A stretch of 64,000 nucleotides of DNA from Thalassia testudinum (Eukaryota; Streptophyta; Magnoliopsida; Alismatales; Hydrocharitaceae). Location: NCBI GenBank assembly GCA_037157565.1, contig JAZHRO010000063.1, positions 156,042,501 through 156,106,500 on the forward strand, written 5' to 3'. Both the position numbers and the translations under genes were made by a program. Position 1 is the stretch's first letter; each line of letters starts with the position of its first letter. Of the stretch, positions 10,915 through 23,260 are shown one piece after another. The notes under the pieces are model-generated. The model was not told the origin of the DNA and made no database searches. It saw only the letters and a list, made by a program, of their open reading frames with translations.

Positions 10915-12653
10915 TGTTGGTGCTAGAGCACCACGATCATTTGTTTTGATGATAACAAAACACGTGTTATTTAACATTTGCAATTTGAGTCCTAGATTTC
11001 AGGTTAATTGCAAATGAAGACGTGTTTAGACGGAACTCGAGCTCGCATCCAGGACGGATTGGAGGAGCTTGATGGAAAACAGAGGAGGTTCGCGTGGAGC
11101 GACAGATTGAAGATGGAAGGAAAAGAAGAATAGGATAGATTCTTTCTTCTGTACTTGTTGTATTTTTCATTTCTTTTGTTGCTCTTTATTTCCTTAGATA
11201 TTTCATGTTAAAGAGCCTCAAAGTACCCTAACAGTAGTCCTAGGAACACCGGCACAACCCTAGGATACTTAGGTTTTCTGTAGAACACTTAGAAAACCAA
11301 TATAGGGTTAAAACAGACTTTCCAGACGTCTAATTCACAAATCAGACATCTGATAAAGAATTTTAAGACGTCTGACTGTTGTTTCAGACGTCTGATAACT
11401 GTTAGGCTGGACATAGTTAGTTCTGTCTGATGAAATCAGACGTCCAGACCTTAGACCAGACGTCTTAGGAGACGTCTGATGAATTTGCCAGACGTCCAAT
11501 TAGTGGACCGTTGGCTGGCTTAGAAGACACTCAAGATTATGACCGTTAGAGCCTTATCAGACGTCCATAGGACTTTACAGACGTCTGATAATTGACCGTT
11601 TTGCCTCGACTGACCCGAAAATCTCTTCTCAGAGATTTTCTAGCCGTTGCAAATCCATTGCATAGTAAAAGTTGGTTTCCAGACGTCCAGGCATAGTGCC
11701 AGACGTCCTGTTTGTCGTCTGATCGACTTGCACAAGAACCCTGTTTAGATCTGATTCAAGTCAGGGAGAAACCCGCACAGAATCAGACGTCTGACCTTGA
11801 AATCAGACGTCTTAAAGTGGCCTTCCAGACGTCTGATGCCAGAGTTAGACGTCTGATAACCCTGTCAAATGCAATCATTGTCCTGATTTCGGCCTGATTC
11901 TCTTGGGCTTTGCACCCAACGGCTATGGAAGCTTTTCCAAGCCTTCCAAAGCCTTCCTAAGGCCTCTATAAATAGAGGAGAACCTTTGTAACACAAGAAT
12001 ACAAGACATACACCTAGAGAGACATATACACACTAAGACACACACCTTGCAATACACTTTCAATCCTTTTGTGTCCAAAGAAAAGACTCTCTTGCTCTCC
12101 AAGCTCAAACTCCATTCTCTTGAGAGCATCAAGCGTTGCGCACCCGCTCTCCCGGCGTTGTTAACGAGAGCGACGTAGCGCCTTCGCGTGGCACACGCAC
12201 CGCGTCATCGTCGACGCACTCCTTGCAAAGGGGAGTTTCCTAAATCCTATAGAAGCTTAGGTTTATTACTTTGTTGGCTCTATAGGTTTGTTGTTTTATT
12301 TTACCTTTGTAATTTGGTTGGGTATTCGCTTTGCGAATTCCCGTCTCCTTCGTGGGACAAAATCCTTCTCGTGGAGAGAAGGGGTTGAGGAACGCTACCC
12401 TCGTACTTGTAGCGTGGTTGTATTGAGGTTGAATCACCCTCGTTCAAAGTGATTCGGTTAGTGGATTTGATCAACTAGGTTGATCGGAAAATCCTAACTC
12501 GAGAGGGTTAGGTGGTGGTTTTCACCCGGTTTGGGTTTCCACCTAAAAATACCTGTGTACATTGTGTGATTGCTTAATTTCTTGTGATATTGCTTTATAC
12601 TTTTATTTCCGCAATTTATTACGTCACCCCTCCTGGTAGGGACGAAACCTTCA
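10915..12653 (+). repeat. Element L 5' LTR
   Basis: 1739 bp, TGTTGGTGCTAG to ACCTTCA. Positions 11320-11860 hold about 16 copies of CAGACGTCTG or close variants such as CAGACGTCC. The TATA box TATAAATA at 11967 sits inside the palindrome CCTCTATAAATAGAGG (11963-11978), and a CA-rich leader follows. Confidence 0.93.
11963..11978 (+). promoter_or_regulatory. Palindromic TATA box, element L 5' LTR
   Basis: CCTCTATAAATAGAGG is a TATA box framed by inverted arms CCTCTA and TAGAGG. It is repeated unchanged in the 3' LTR at 15214-15229. Confidence 0.6.
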
Positions 12654-12655
12654 AT

Positions 12656-12667
12656 TGGTATCAGAGC
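12656..12667 (+). other. Primer binding site of element L (initiator Met-tRNA)
   Basis: TGGTATCAGAGC is the standard Met-tRNA primer site of plant Ty1/copia elements and starts 3 bp after the LTR end. Confidence 0.92.
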
Positions 12668-12708
12668 AGGTCTTGCTGTTTCGGCGTAACAACCAAGCAA
12701 GAAGATCG

Positions 12709-13845
12709 ATGGAGGGAAGCAGTTCCACGTGTCGGATTTCGGAGGGACAGTCCACAACCCGTCTGCCCTACTTTGACAGGAACAACTACAGCTACTGGAA
12801 GCTGAGGATGAGGATGTGGCTTCAAGCCACGGACTTCGCTCTATGGGGACGTTGCGAAGCCTCATACGAGATCCCGGAGCGACCGGATGCAGGCTACTCG
12901 CAGCTGCAGATTCAAGATCTCTCACTCAACGCAAAGGCAATGAATGCCTTGTATTGCGCGTTGAGTCCGAAAGAATTCGAACGAATCCAAGAATGCACCA
13001 CCGCTCACGAGATATGGAGGAGGTTGGAAGGCACTCATGAGGAGACGAGTTCGGAAGAAGATCTCGGAGAGAAGGAAACCACGTGCCTTGGTTTCATGGC
13101 AATCGGAGAAAGCGACATCGACAGCGAAAGCGACTCCGACAATGAGGTAAACCTGGATTTACAAGAAGCTTTTAATGAACTTTTTGAGATTAGTAAATCA
13201 CTTAGGGTAGAAAATAAAAGCATTAAAAAGAACCTTAGTTTTCTTAGAAATGAAAATGATAGGTTAGAAAAACAACTCAAGGATATAGAGACTAGTCCTA
13301 AGGATAATAACCTGTTATTAGAAAATCAAGACCTCATCAATGAAAATAATAAATTGATTGAGGAAAATAATAGTCTAAAGTTAAAAATTTTTGATTTAAA
13401 GACTAAGATGCAAATTATAGAAAGAGAAATTGCATGTCTTAGGGAAAATTCTAACAAATTAATCAACAAAGTAGATAAGTTTTATAGCCCTAAGGTTGAG
13501 AAAGGATCTCCATCAAGGAGACCCGCTAACAGATCCGGATCCAAGCTCACTTGGATACCGAAGAAAGAATTAGAATCTTGTTTTGTAGGGTTCAGGGATA
13601 ATTACAACATAAGGGACTGGACCTACAAACTCAAGGCTGGTCAACTCGAGTTAGGAGAACTAAGGAGTAGACCAAGGAGGAGAACAAGAAGACCGACGAG
13701 ACGGCGAACAAGCAACGGACCCGCCGCACGTCGACCACTAGATTGGAGACCGGCGCCAATGCCTGGGCCTCCAAGCTACGGATGGGAGCCCCATCCGATG
13801 TGGCATCCACCACCACCATTCGGGCCATTTTATTGGCCATGGTAG
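12709..13845 (+). CDS. Gag-like protein of element L, internally deleted, no pol
   Basis: 378 codons from the ATG of MEGSSSTCRISEG; an in-frame GTG at 12655 overlaps the primer site and is not credible. Residues about 19-120 match the copia gag N-terminus (LPYFDRNNYSYWKLRMRMWL, then NALYCALSPKEFERI). The frame then jumps at an acidic stretch (SDIDSESDSDNE) into a coiled coil of about 130 residues rich in Asn, Glu and Lys, as in SIRE gag C-termini. Next come SKLTWIPKK, a tract like that before the protease in SIRE, and an Arg- and Pro-rich tail ending in PFYWPW. The zinc knuckle, the middle of gag and all enzyme domains are missing. The frame is unbroken, so a particle-binding protein could still be made. 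Function is inferred from the family only. Confidence 0.82.
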   Translation: MEGSSSTCRISEGQSTTRLPYFDRNNYSYWKLRMRMWLQATDFALWGRCEASYEIPERPDAGYSQLQIQDLSLNAKAMNALYCALSPKEFERIQECTTAHEIWRRLEGTHEETSSEEDLGEKETTCLGFMAIGESDIDSESDSDNEVNLDLQEAFNELFEISKSLRVENKSIKKNLSFLRNENDRLEKQLKDIETSPKDNNLLLENQDLINENNKLIEENNSLKLKIFDLKTKMQIIEREIACLRENSNKLINKVDKFYSPKVEKGSPSRRPANRSGSKLTWIPKKELESCFVGFRDNYNIRDWTYKLKAGQLELGELRSRPRRRTRRPTRRRTSNGPAARRPLDWRPAPMPGPPSYGWEPHPMWHPPPPFGPFYWPW

Positions 13846-14166
13846 GTGAGGTAAAATTCTTAACCCTATCCTTTTTATAAGCATTTAGATAGGGGGAGTT
13901 AAAAATGATGAGCTTATTGTCAATTTTTAAGGGGGAGATACAAGTTAGCTAAATTTCCTTTAGTAAGGGGGAGAAAAATAATAGCTATCTTGTTGTTATA
14001 AAAAGGGGGAGGACATTACCTTTGTTAAAAATAAATAGAAGAGCATGTTTTAAGGGGGAGTAATAGAAAATTTAAAATCAATCAAACCTTTTTGATAATG
14101 TCAAAAAGGGGGAGGATTTTTATGCATTATTATTTACGGTTTTGTCATCATCAAAAAGGGGGAGAT
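13846..14166 (+). repeat. Array of polypurine tracts before the element L 3' LTR
   Basis: About seven copies of an A-rich stretch plus GGGGGAG within 290 bp. The last one (AAAAAGGGGGAGAT) touches the 3' LTR and should be the functional plus-strand primer. No coding frame lies here. Confidence 0.75.
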
Positions 14167-15904
14167 TGTTGGTGCTAGAACACCACGATCATTTGTTTTG
14201 ATGATAACAAAACACGTGTTATTTAACATTTGCAATTTGAGTCCTAGATTTCAGGTCAATTGCAAATGAAGACGTGTTTAGACGGAACTCGAGCTCGCAT
14301 CCAGGACAGATTGGAGGAGCTTGACGGAAAACAGAGGAGGTTCGCGTGGAGCGACAGATTGAAGATGGAAGGAAAAGAAGAATAGGATAGATTCTTTCTT
14401 CTGTACTTGTTGTATTTTTCATTTCTTTTGTTGCTCTTTATTTCCTTAGATATTTCATGTTAAAGAGCCTCAAAGTACCCTAACAGTAGTCCTAGGAACA
14501 CCGGCACAACCCTAGGATACTTAGGTTTTCTGTAGAACACTTAGAAAACCAATATAGGGTTACAACAGACTTTCCAGACGTCTAATTCACAAATCAGACG
14601 TCTGATAAAGAATTTTAAGACGTCTGACTGTTGTTTCAGATGTCTGATAACTGTTAGGCTGGACATAGTTAGTTCTGTCTGATGAAATCAGACGTCCAGA
14701 CCTTAGACCAGACGTCTTAGGAGACGTCTGATGAATTTGCCAGACGTCCAATTAGTGGACCGTTGGCTGGCTTAGAAGACACTCAAGATTATGACCGTCA
14801 GAGCCTTATCAGACGTCCATAGGACTTTGCAGACGTCTGATAATTGACCGTTTTGCCTCGACTGACCCGAAAATCTCTTCTCAGAGATTTTCTAGCCGTT
14901 GCAAATCCATTGCGTAGTAAAAGTTGGTTTCCAGACGTCCAGGCATAGTGCCAGACGTCCTGTTTGTCGTCTGATCGACTTGCACAAGAACCCTGTTTAG
15001 ATCTGATTCAAGTCAGGGAGAAACCCGCACAGAATCAGACGTCTGACCTTGAAATCAGACGTCTTAAAGTGGCCTTCCAGACGTCTGATGCCAGAGTTAG
15101 ACGTCTGATAACCTGTCAAATGCAATCATTGTCCTGATTTCGGCCTGATTCTCTTGGGCTTTGCACCCAACGGCTATGGAAGCTTTTCCAAGCCTTCCAA
15201 AGCCTTCCTAAGGCCTCTATAAATAGAGGAGAACCTTTGTAACACAAGAATACAAGACATACACCTAGAGAGACATATACACACTAAGACACACACCTTG
15301 CAATACACTTTCAATCCTTTTGTGTCCAAAGAAAAGACTCTCTTGCTCTCCAAGCTCAAACTCCATTCTCTTGAGAGCATCAAGCGTTGCGCACCCGCTC
15401 TCCCGGCGTTGTTAACGAGAGCGACGTAGCGCCTTCGCGTGGCACACGCACCGCGTCATCGTCGACGCACTCCTTGCAAAGGGGAGTTTCCTAAATCCTA
15501 TAGAAGCTTAGGTTTATTACTTTGTTGGCTCTATAGGTTTGTTGTTTTATTTTACCTTTGTAATTTGGTTGGGTATTCGCTTTGCGAATTCCCGTCTCCT
15601 TCGTGGGACAAAATCCTTCTCGTGGAGAGAAGGGGTTGAGGAACGCTACCCTCGTACTTGTAGCGTGGTTGTATTGAGGTTGAATCACCCTTGTTCAAAG
15701 TGATTCGGTTAGTGGATTTGATCAACTAGGTTGATCGGAAAATCCTAACTCGAGAGGGTTAGGTGGTGGTTTTCACCCGGTTTGGGTTTCCACCTAAAAA
15801 TACCTGTGTACATTGTGTGATTGCTTAATTTCTTGTGATATTGCTTTATACTTTTATTTCCGCAATTTATTACGTCACCCCTCCTGGTAGGGACGGAACC
15901 TTCA
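14167..15904 (+). repeat. Element L 3' LTR
   Basis: 1738 bp and nearly identical to the 5' LTR, with the same GACGTC array (about 14570-15115) and palindromic TATA box. Several differences fall on CG sites of the array (CAGACGTCTG versus CAGACATCTG or CAGATGTCTG). Confidence 0.93.
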
Positions 15905-17931
15905 TCTCCCTCATTTCCACCCCCACTTCCCAGCCACTTTCCTCCTTCCTCCAGCGAGAGCAGCAGAGCGAGAACGGCGGAGAGAAGGAGCGGCGTTAGA
16001 GGAGAGGAGGAGCAGCGTGAGGAGAGGAGAGCAAGCTTGCGAGCTCGCGTGGGAGCTCGCCAGTGAGCTCACGACCGGAGCGGAACGTGCGCAAGGCGGA
16101 GGAGTGCGTTGGGGAGGTCCTCCCTGACACTGCTGCAGCCGGAGCAACGGGCGAGAGGGTGCGGTGCGGCCACGCACGACACGAGAAGGCGGAAGCAGGT
16201 TCTGGTTCTAGGTTTTTCCCAGAATCAGACGTCTGGAGCGACGTCCAAACGACGTAGCCGACATCTGGAGGAGGTTACAGACATCTGAGGAGTAGATTTC
16301 GCGAAGGTACGTCTTCGTTGCGGATACGGCCATGCAAGCCGCTCCGTCGAGGCACTGTTGCATGTCTTTTTGAGGAGATTTGGTGGATTCACATAGGTTT
16401 CGCTTCGGGAAGGTGCGAGACACACCCTCCCACGTAATTTGGACGTCTGGGCGATCTACCAGACGATGGGAAGCACTTCCAGATGTCCGGAGAGGTGGTC
16501 GGACGTCTGGAACTGGGTCTAAATGGTCCAGTGGAGTTCCTGGATGTCAGAGGAGTGGCGCAGGACTTGAGGTATGGCACTGGATACTTTTAAGATGTCT
16601 GGAAGTTATTCCAGACATCTGATTTGAGTCAGAAACACTATTTTTGACCCGTTTAGGGTCCGTTTGAGGTTCGATTTCCACAATTAAGATACCGATGTTT
16701 CCCGTATGAATTCCTCTATTTGTTAGAAGACTTTCTATACTTTTCTGAGTATTCTCTTGTGATTGATCCTTGTGATAGGACTGGTTTCCGTTGCAGGTTC
16801 GGGGCTTACTGAGGCACGTGAGCCTGCCGTTCAAGCCCCTATTACTCTTGGGTTTACTAGTAGAGTGGCTTCCCCTTAATTTAATTAAAACCTAAATGCA
16901 TGTGTGGAATGAATAATTAGAACCTAGGATGTGGCATGAATCCTAGGACTTGAAATACTGGAATGTCTGTATTGAATGAATGGATTGCAGTCTTGAATGA
17001 GTAGATAAAATGATAACAAATGCCTTTAAAAGAATAACAGTTGCCTGTGAAATATCTAGTACTTGTGCTAGTTAATTGTTGAATGTAATTTTCCTGTCGC
17101 ACACGTAATATGAGTTGCATGTATATAATTTGAAAATGGAAAGGTGAATGTTGGAAACACGAGCTATCTGTGAATAAACTGAATATGAAAATGTGAACGA
17201 TAGAATTACAAACTGCGTGTGTATAACCTGAGAATGGGAATAGAAATAATGAAACCTGGTATGGAGTGACATGAGGAATATGAGAATGAACCCTACGAGG
17301 AATTAGGAGTAGAGCTCCTAGAAATAAATGGAATGGAACTAGGAATGTGAGTGGGGACGTGAGATGGCCCTTGAGTACGGAGTACCAAGGAGAGCAGCTG
17401 TCCCCCTGTTTAGTGCAAAGTGGAGCTAGTCTCCCTTGGGTTGGGACCCGGGGTTAGGATTGGCCATTCTGTACCGACTTCTTGGCCCTCACGTACACAA
17501 TACCGAGGAAAGCTACTAGTGTAGGGAGAGAGCTAGCCACCCCACGGGGCCTGGGGTTCAGCTAGCCACCCTACACTGACTTGTTAGGCTCACTAGGCAA
17601 ACCAATGTAGTCAGGCGAGGGTGCGCAGATTGTAGAGGGGTGAGACCCCTGTTTGGTTCTTAGGGGCTAGACCCCTGTTACTGAGAGGGCTATGCCCTAT
17701 ACTGGTTCCGTGCTGTGCTTTGGGCGCACCCGCTAACGGAAATGACTGACCTCGTGCTAGTGCAGGGTAGCTACCCGAGCGCTTATTGCGCATGCCGTAG
17801 TCATCGTTACGTCTGTCCATGACCTTGAGGTGGTTGACTGGGTGTAGGACCACCACAGGGGATTCTTCCGGCCAAGAGAGCATCACGTGCGACTTCTACT
17901 CTTTGGAAAAGACTGCAATCAAGATTGTTCC
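15905..17931 (+). mobile_element. Element K 3' LTR, second segment
   Basis: Resumes at the TCTCC duplication after element L and runs to GTTCC before solo LTR M. It contains many GACGTC or decayed GACATC/GATGTC motifs (16225-16625). It also has the conserved landmark block 17280-17930: GAACCCTACG, the AGGAG-TAGAG-CTCCT hairpin near 17304, two GGCCCT..GTAC units, and AAAAGACTGCAATCAAGAT. No coding content. Confidence 0.85.
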
Positions 17932-20536
17932 TGTTAAGACCCGTGACATCAAAACACTTTAAGATGTCTGGAAGTTGGTCCAGACGTCTGGAAATTAATT
18001 TTTGTGTGCGTACGATCGCGAGTTTGAACGCATGCCGCGCGTAGATTGAACCCCAGCAACCTTCTCCTCTTTCTCTCCCCTCGCCGACTTGCAGAACTGC
18101 CCCCCCCCCCCGTGCCTACAAATACTCCTCTCCCCTCTCCCTCGTTCACCACCCCACTCGTCTTCTCCTTCCTCCAACGCGAGAGCGAGAGTGAGAGCGA
18201 GCAGTAGCTGCAGCTGAGTGCAGCAGCGGAGAGGAGAAGAGCAATGAGAGGGAAGAGAAGAGAGCACGCGAGCCGTGAGAGAGAGAGAGAGCTCGCCGGA
18301 GCAGCTCGAGGCCGGCCGACGTGCGCGAGGCGGAGTGTTGTGTCGGGGAAGTCCTCCCTGATGCTGTTGTAGCTAGAGCAGCGGGCGGACGAGCGCGGCA
18401 CGGTCGCACGCAGCGGGAAGAAGACGAAGGAGCTTCTGATTCTGGGATTTTTCCCAGAATCAGACTTCTGGACCTACATCTAGGCGATGCGGATGATGTC
18501 TGGAGGGAGCTCCATACGACTGAGAGGTACGTATTTTCCTCCTTTGCTTCCTTTTGCGGATACGGCCATGCAGGTCGTTCCGCCGAAGTTCTGTCTCATG
18601 CCGTGTTGAGAGATTTTGCATGCGCGTGCAGGATTTGCTTCGGAAAGGTGCAGGACACGCCCTCCCACGCGGATTCAGACGTCTGGGCGAGGCACCAGAC
18701 GGCGGAGAGCATCTCCAGACATCCGGAGGGATAGTCGGACGTCTGGAACTAGGTCCAGATGGTTCAGCAGGATCTTTGGATGTCTGAGGAGCAGTGCAGA
18801 GTGAGGTATGATCTGGACCCCTTTCTAAGACGTTTGGAAGATGTTCCAGATGTCTAATTTGAGTCAGAGTTGTAGTTTTTGACCCGTTTAGGATCCATTT
18901 GAGGTCTGATTTCTGCGTTTAAGATTCTGTTCTTCTCAGAATAAGTTTCTCTACTTGTTTGAAATACTTTTATCCTGTTCTAAGTGGTTTCTTGTGGTTG
19001 ATCCTATGACCAGAAAACTAGATTGAATGATAGATCCTAGGGTATGGCATGAATCTTAGGACTAGAAACACTGGAACGATTGTATAAAATGCCTGAAATG
19101 CAGTCTTGAAATGAATAGATGGAATAATAATTGCCTGTAATTGGATAACAGCTGCCTGTAAAATGTAGAGTACTATTGTTAGTAACTGCTACATGTAATT
19201 CCTGTTGTTTGAAATTAAATACAAGTTGCATGTATATAAATTGGAAAAGAAAGCCTGAATGTTGGAAACACGTACTATATGCGAATAAACCTAAAATGAT
19301 GAAACCTAGTATGGCTTGGCTTGAGAAACATGAGCATGAACCCTACGGGGAATTAGGAGTAGAGCTCCTGGAACTAAATAGAATGGAACTGGAAAAGTGA
19401 ATGGGAAAGTGTGTTGTCTCTTGGGTACGTAGTACCAAGGGAAGCACATGTTACTTCTTAGTGTAGAGGGGAGCTTGCCGCCCTCAGGTCGAGACCGGGG
19501 TGAGTTTGGCCACTGTGCACCAACTTTCTGGCCCTCGCGTACATAGTACCAGGGAGAACTGCCAGTATAGGGAGAGAGCTAGCCACCCCACGGGGCCTGG
19601 GGTTCAGCTAGCCATCCTATACCGACTTGTTAGACCCACTGGGCAAACCAGGGTAGTCAGGCGAGGGTGCGCGGACTGTGGAGGGGTGAGTCCCCTATTT
19701 GGTTACTGTGGAGGGGCTAGACCCCTGTTACTGAGAGGGTTCTACCCTATATTGGTTCAGTGCTGTGTTTTGGGCACACCCGTTAGCGGAAACGACTGAC
19801 CGCGTGCCAGTGCGGGGTAGCTACCCGTGCATTTATCGCATGTGCCGTAGTCACCGTTACATCTGTCAGTGACCTTGGGGTGGTTGACTGAGGGTAGGAC
19901 CACCACGGGGGACTCTCTCGGCCAGGAGAGCACCATGTGCTACTTCTACTCTTCGGAAAAGACTGCAATCAAGATCGTTCCCACGAGGAACAGTCGAGAT
20001 CAAGAAAAAGACCTGATAAATAAATCAAGTGATGAAAGAAAGAATAATTAGTTAAATAAAGAAAGAAATTGAAAACAACAGCTAGCTGTCCACCCTTACT
20101 GTTTCTCTTAGTTAGCTGGTTGTCACTCTACTCAGCGTTTCGCTGATGTGTCGTACTTACCACCTTTTTCAGGTCCAGCTGTTGAGCAACCAGAGCCTAC
20201 GACTGCGGAGGGTGCTGGGCCTAGTAGAACCCAGTAGTTGTACTTTTGTTGTACTTGTTTTCTGTTGTAGTGAGTATTTTGTTACACCTTTGTACTCTTT
20301 TATTGTAAACTTCATATTTTTGTACCTGTTTTTAATTCTATACTGTTGTAGTGGTGCGTACTGTAGTAGTTTATTTCTTTACTGCTGTACTTTTGTTACT
20401 TTTAGTTGCTTGCATGGTGAATGTGGTTCATTTTACTACTTTTTGGTTACTTTCTTGTTGGACGACTGGGTCTTGGGATCAGTCGAGTCGGTCCGATTCT
20501 CGTGTCTCGTAGGGATTCAGGAGTCGGGTCGTAACA
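17932..20536 (+). mobile_element. Solo LTR M (Tekay-like), nested in element K 3' LTR
   Basis: 2605 bp from TGTTAAGACCC to GGTCGTAACA, flanked by the perfect duplication GTTCC (17927-17931 and 20537-20541). It is a relative of the LTR it interrupts and repeats all its landmarks. There is no internal region on either side, so it is a solo LTR. A region matching 16800-16870 of K (GAGGCACGTGAGCC and following) is missing. Confidence 0.92.
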
Positions 20537-21059
20537 GTTCCCACGAGGAACATTCAAGATCAAGAAAGAGACCTGATAAATAAACCAAGTTGTGAAAGAA
20601 AGAATAATTAGTTAAAGAAAGAAATTGAAAAGCAATAGCAACCTGTCCACCTTTACTGCTTTAGTTAGTTGGTTGCCACTCTACTCAGCGTTCGCTGACG
20701 TTTGGTACTCATAACCCCTTTTCAGGTCTAGGTGTTGAGCAGTCAGAGCCTACGGTTGCAGAGGGTGCTGGGCCTAGTATAACCCAGTAGTTGTAGCTTT
20801 CTGTTGTACTCCTTTTTTAGTTGTAGTAAGTAGTTCTTGCACATCTGTACTATAACATTTTGTACTTTACATTCCTGTACCTGTTTACTTTATATTGTTG
20901 TGGTGGTGTGTACTGTAGTAGTTTTACTTCCTTACTGCTGTACTTTTGTTACTATTAGTTACTTAGCATAGTGAATGTGGTTTACTTTCCTACTTTTTGG
21001 TTACTTTCTCGTTGGACGACTGAGTCTTGGGATTGGTCGAGTCGGTCCGGTCTCGTGTC
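20537..21059 (+). mobile_element. Element K 3' LTR, third segment
   Basis: Continues from the GTTCC duplication to GTGTC before solo LTR C. It parallels the last 560 bp of M (20000-20536), including GAGGGTGCTGGGCCTAGTA and GTCGAGTCGGTCCGG. The fourth and last segment is 23261-23295. Confidence 0.85.
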
Positions 21060-23260
21060 TGATTGCGCAGCAATCATAGGTCTTAATTGGCTTAGATTAA
21101 GCTAGGACTTAGCATAAGTTAGGGTTATTCACGCATACATATGCATTGTTTGCATCTTTATTGCTTTCCTTTAGCTATGCATGAAATAATGTTATAATGT
21201 GCTGATTGAGTGCATTATGTCAATTGTAGGCAATAAGCTGATCAGGAGCTGGATCTAAAGCTGGATCAGGAATAACAGGAGTTGTAGCAGAGCTGGAGCA
21301 GAAGGCTTAGATTAGATGTAGGAATAATGATGTAAGGGAGTTAAAGGTTTGCTATTCTATTAAGTAGGAATAAAGCAATAAAATGTGAAGAGCTTAGGTC
21401 CATCCTATCCCTAGGATAGCCTAGAGATTTCCCCAAGCCTTAGCCACCCTTAGATTAGGTCACCGCACCCTAGGAAGCCCTAAAACCCTAGTTCCAACCC
21501 TTCTCGGGATGTCCAGATAAGTTTTAGGACGTCCAGGACCTTTAGCCAACTCCCGCACACTTCAAACCCACTTCTGCAGTGTTATTGGACGTCCAGACAC
21601 TTTGTCAGACGTCCAATTTCTGCAGAATACCCAAAACAGAACCCGAAATCCTTCCTGACTTTGATTGGACGTCCAGACAACAAGTCTGGACTTTTGATTT
21701 TTGAGTATAAGACATCTGATTCTATTATTAGACGTCTGATACTGCTCTCCAATTCCTGTTTTAAGATTTAAGCCTTGATCTTGGATCTCTAGGTCCCTAA
21801 ACCCAATTCCAACCCCATAGGAACATAAATTAAGGTGCCCTAACCCTAGTACATCACCTCTAGACCTCCCTAAGGACCTAATTAGGTCCTCACTAAACCT
21901 AATTGACTTGGATCTTAGTCAATTCCATCAGCCTATTTAATTGAACTCATTGAGTCCAATTGAGCCCTGATCTCAGCACACACTGTCCAATTGGACTCAG
22001 TGAGAGTCCAATTGACCTATACCTGACTTAATTGAGTTGTTTTACTCTCAATTAAGTTTCCACACACCAATTAAACTTGTATTAAGTTTAATTGCACTTT
22101 ACCTTAGTGAATTAGGGTTTATAACCCTAATTTGAGACCTACCTTGACCTAAACCCACTAAAACTCAACCTAATCAACCTAGCCGCCTAAGTTTCGACCC
22201 ACACACACCCACACACACCCACACACACCATCCACACGAAAATATTTAGCCTAGAGTTCTCTAGAACTCTTTACCATGTGTGGTTGCCTTGGTTGCCAAA
22301 AATAGCAACCAAGAGCCATTCAATTTTTAGATCCACATTTGGTGGATCTAAAAACTACCATCCACCCTCTCTCTCTCACTCTCCCATGAGCTCCCACCAT
22401 AGGCCTCTCTAGAGAATTCCATAATTCTCTAGAGAGCTTCCCTTAGGTCTATAAAAAGATCCCTTGGGTGGCCATTTGCACCCATTCACTTCCTTGGCAT
22501 CCATTCCACTTAGAATAGCCACTTCCATCTCCACTCCACCTCCACGAGTTGAGCACCACCATGGAGGCCACCATCTCCACGCCAGGAAGCTGGATCAGCT
22601 CCCCAACCTCTCTCCAAGGGCTGGCCTAAGTTCCATTGGCCGCCCCTCCTTCTTCTCTCAACCACTTAAAGGCCATCGGGGACCACCCCTGAATGCCCTT
22701 CCATTATGCTAGATTTAGATTATGCTCTTCGTATATTTACTGCTTTTATTTACTGCTTAGTAGTGTAGTCTTATTTCTCCCCCAATGATGCATGCGAAAT
22801 CCCCCCATCGATTCTTGTATGCGATCATTTTCTGGTAGCTAGATTTAATTTTCAAGCATTTATGTACAAGCTTCCCTCTACGTTTTATGTTGCAAACGAC
22901 TCTCCCGCTGAATGAATGAAAAATGCTTATATATATATGTTTGTCTCTAAATGTTTGAAATCACCATGAGCTTAATAATTGTCATTCTTTTTGTGTGATT
23001 CAGGTTGCCTGTTTCCGATTTCTAATATTCTTGCAACTAAGCATGTCATACCTAAATACGTAATAATTACGAATTGGTATGCGATTCTAAACAAAATAGA
23101 GTAAGATCGATTTCAAAAGTAAAAGCAACGCCTCCCAGAGACGAACGACCGGGACTCAAGTCTCGTTATCTTTAGAAATCAATTTTTGACGAACGTTTTT
23201 GCGCGACTATACTACGATTTCTGACGACTTTCAAATACGCGAAAATGGCACTTTCTGTCA
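21060..23260 (+). mobile_element. Solo LTR C (Athila/Tat-like), nested in element K 3' LTR
   Basis: 2201 bp from TGATTGC to TTTCTGTCA with the perfect duplication GTGTC (21055-21059 and 23261-23265). The start is a perfect hairpin, TGATTGC-GCA-GCAATCA. CCTCCCAGAGACGAACGACC lies about 130 bp before the end, the end motif of this LTR group. A TATA box (TATAAAAAG) is at 22450. Positions 21505-21740 hold several GACGTCC/GACGTCTG motifs like those in the Tekay and SIRE LTRs. Open frames here are shadows. Confidence 0.92.
22450..22458 (+). promoter_or_regulatory. TATA box in solo LTR C
   Basis: TATAAAAAG with a C- and T-rich leader after it; the probable LTR promoter. Confidence 0.5.

Larger units (their letters stand above)
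10915..15904 (+). mobile_element. Element L, non-autonomous SIRE-like Ty1/copia retrotransposon
   Basis: 4990 bp flanked by the perfect duplication TCTCC (10910-10914 and 15905-15909), inserted in the LTR of K. The 5' LTR is 10915-12653, the Met-tRNA primer site 12656-12667, the gag ORF 12709-13845, a polypurine array 13880-14166 and the 3' LTR 14167-15904. Between the two LTRs I count about 12 substitutions, all but one transitions, and one 1-base indel, so identity is about 99.3% and insertion is recent. The internal region is only 1.5 kb. Protease, integrase, RT and RNase H are absent, so it could move only with help from a relative. Confidence 0.93.

Noticed and set aside
16920..17280. 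Short minus-strand frames with hydrophobic content
   Set aside because: Within the Tekay LTR of K and not kept in M, G or F.
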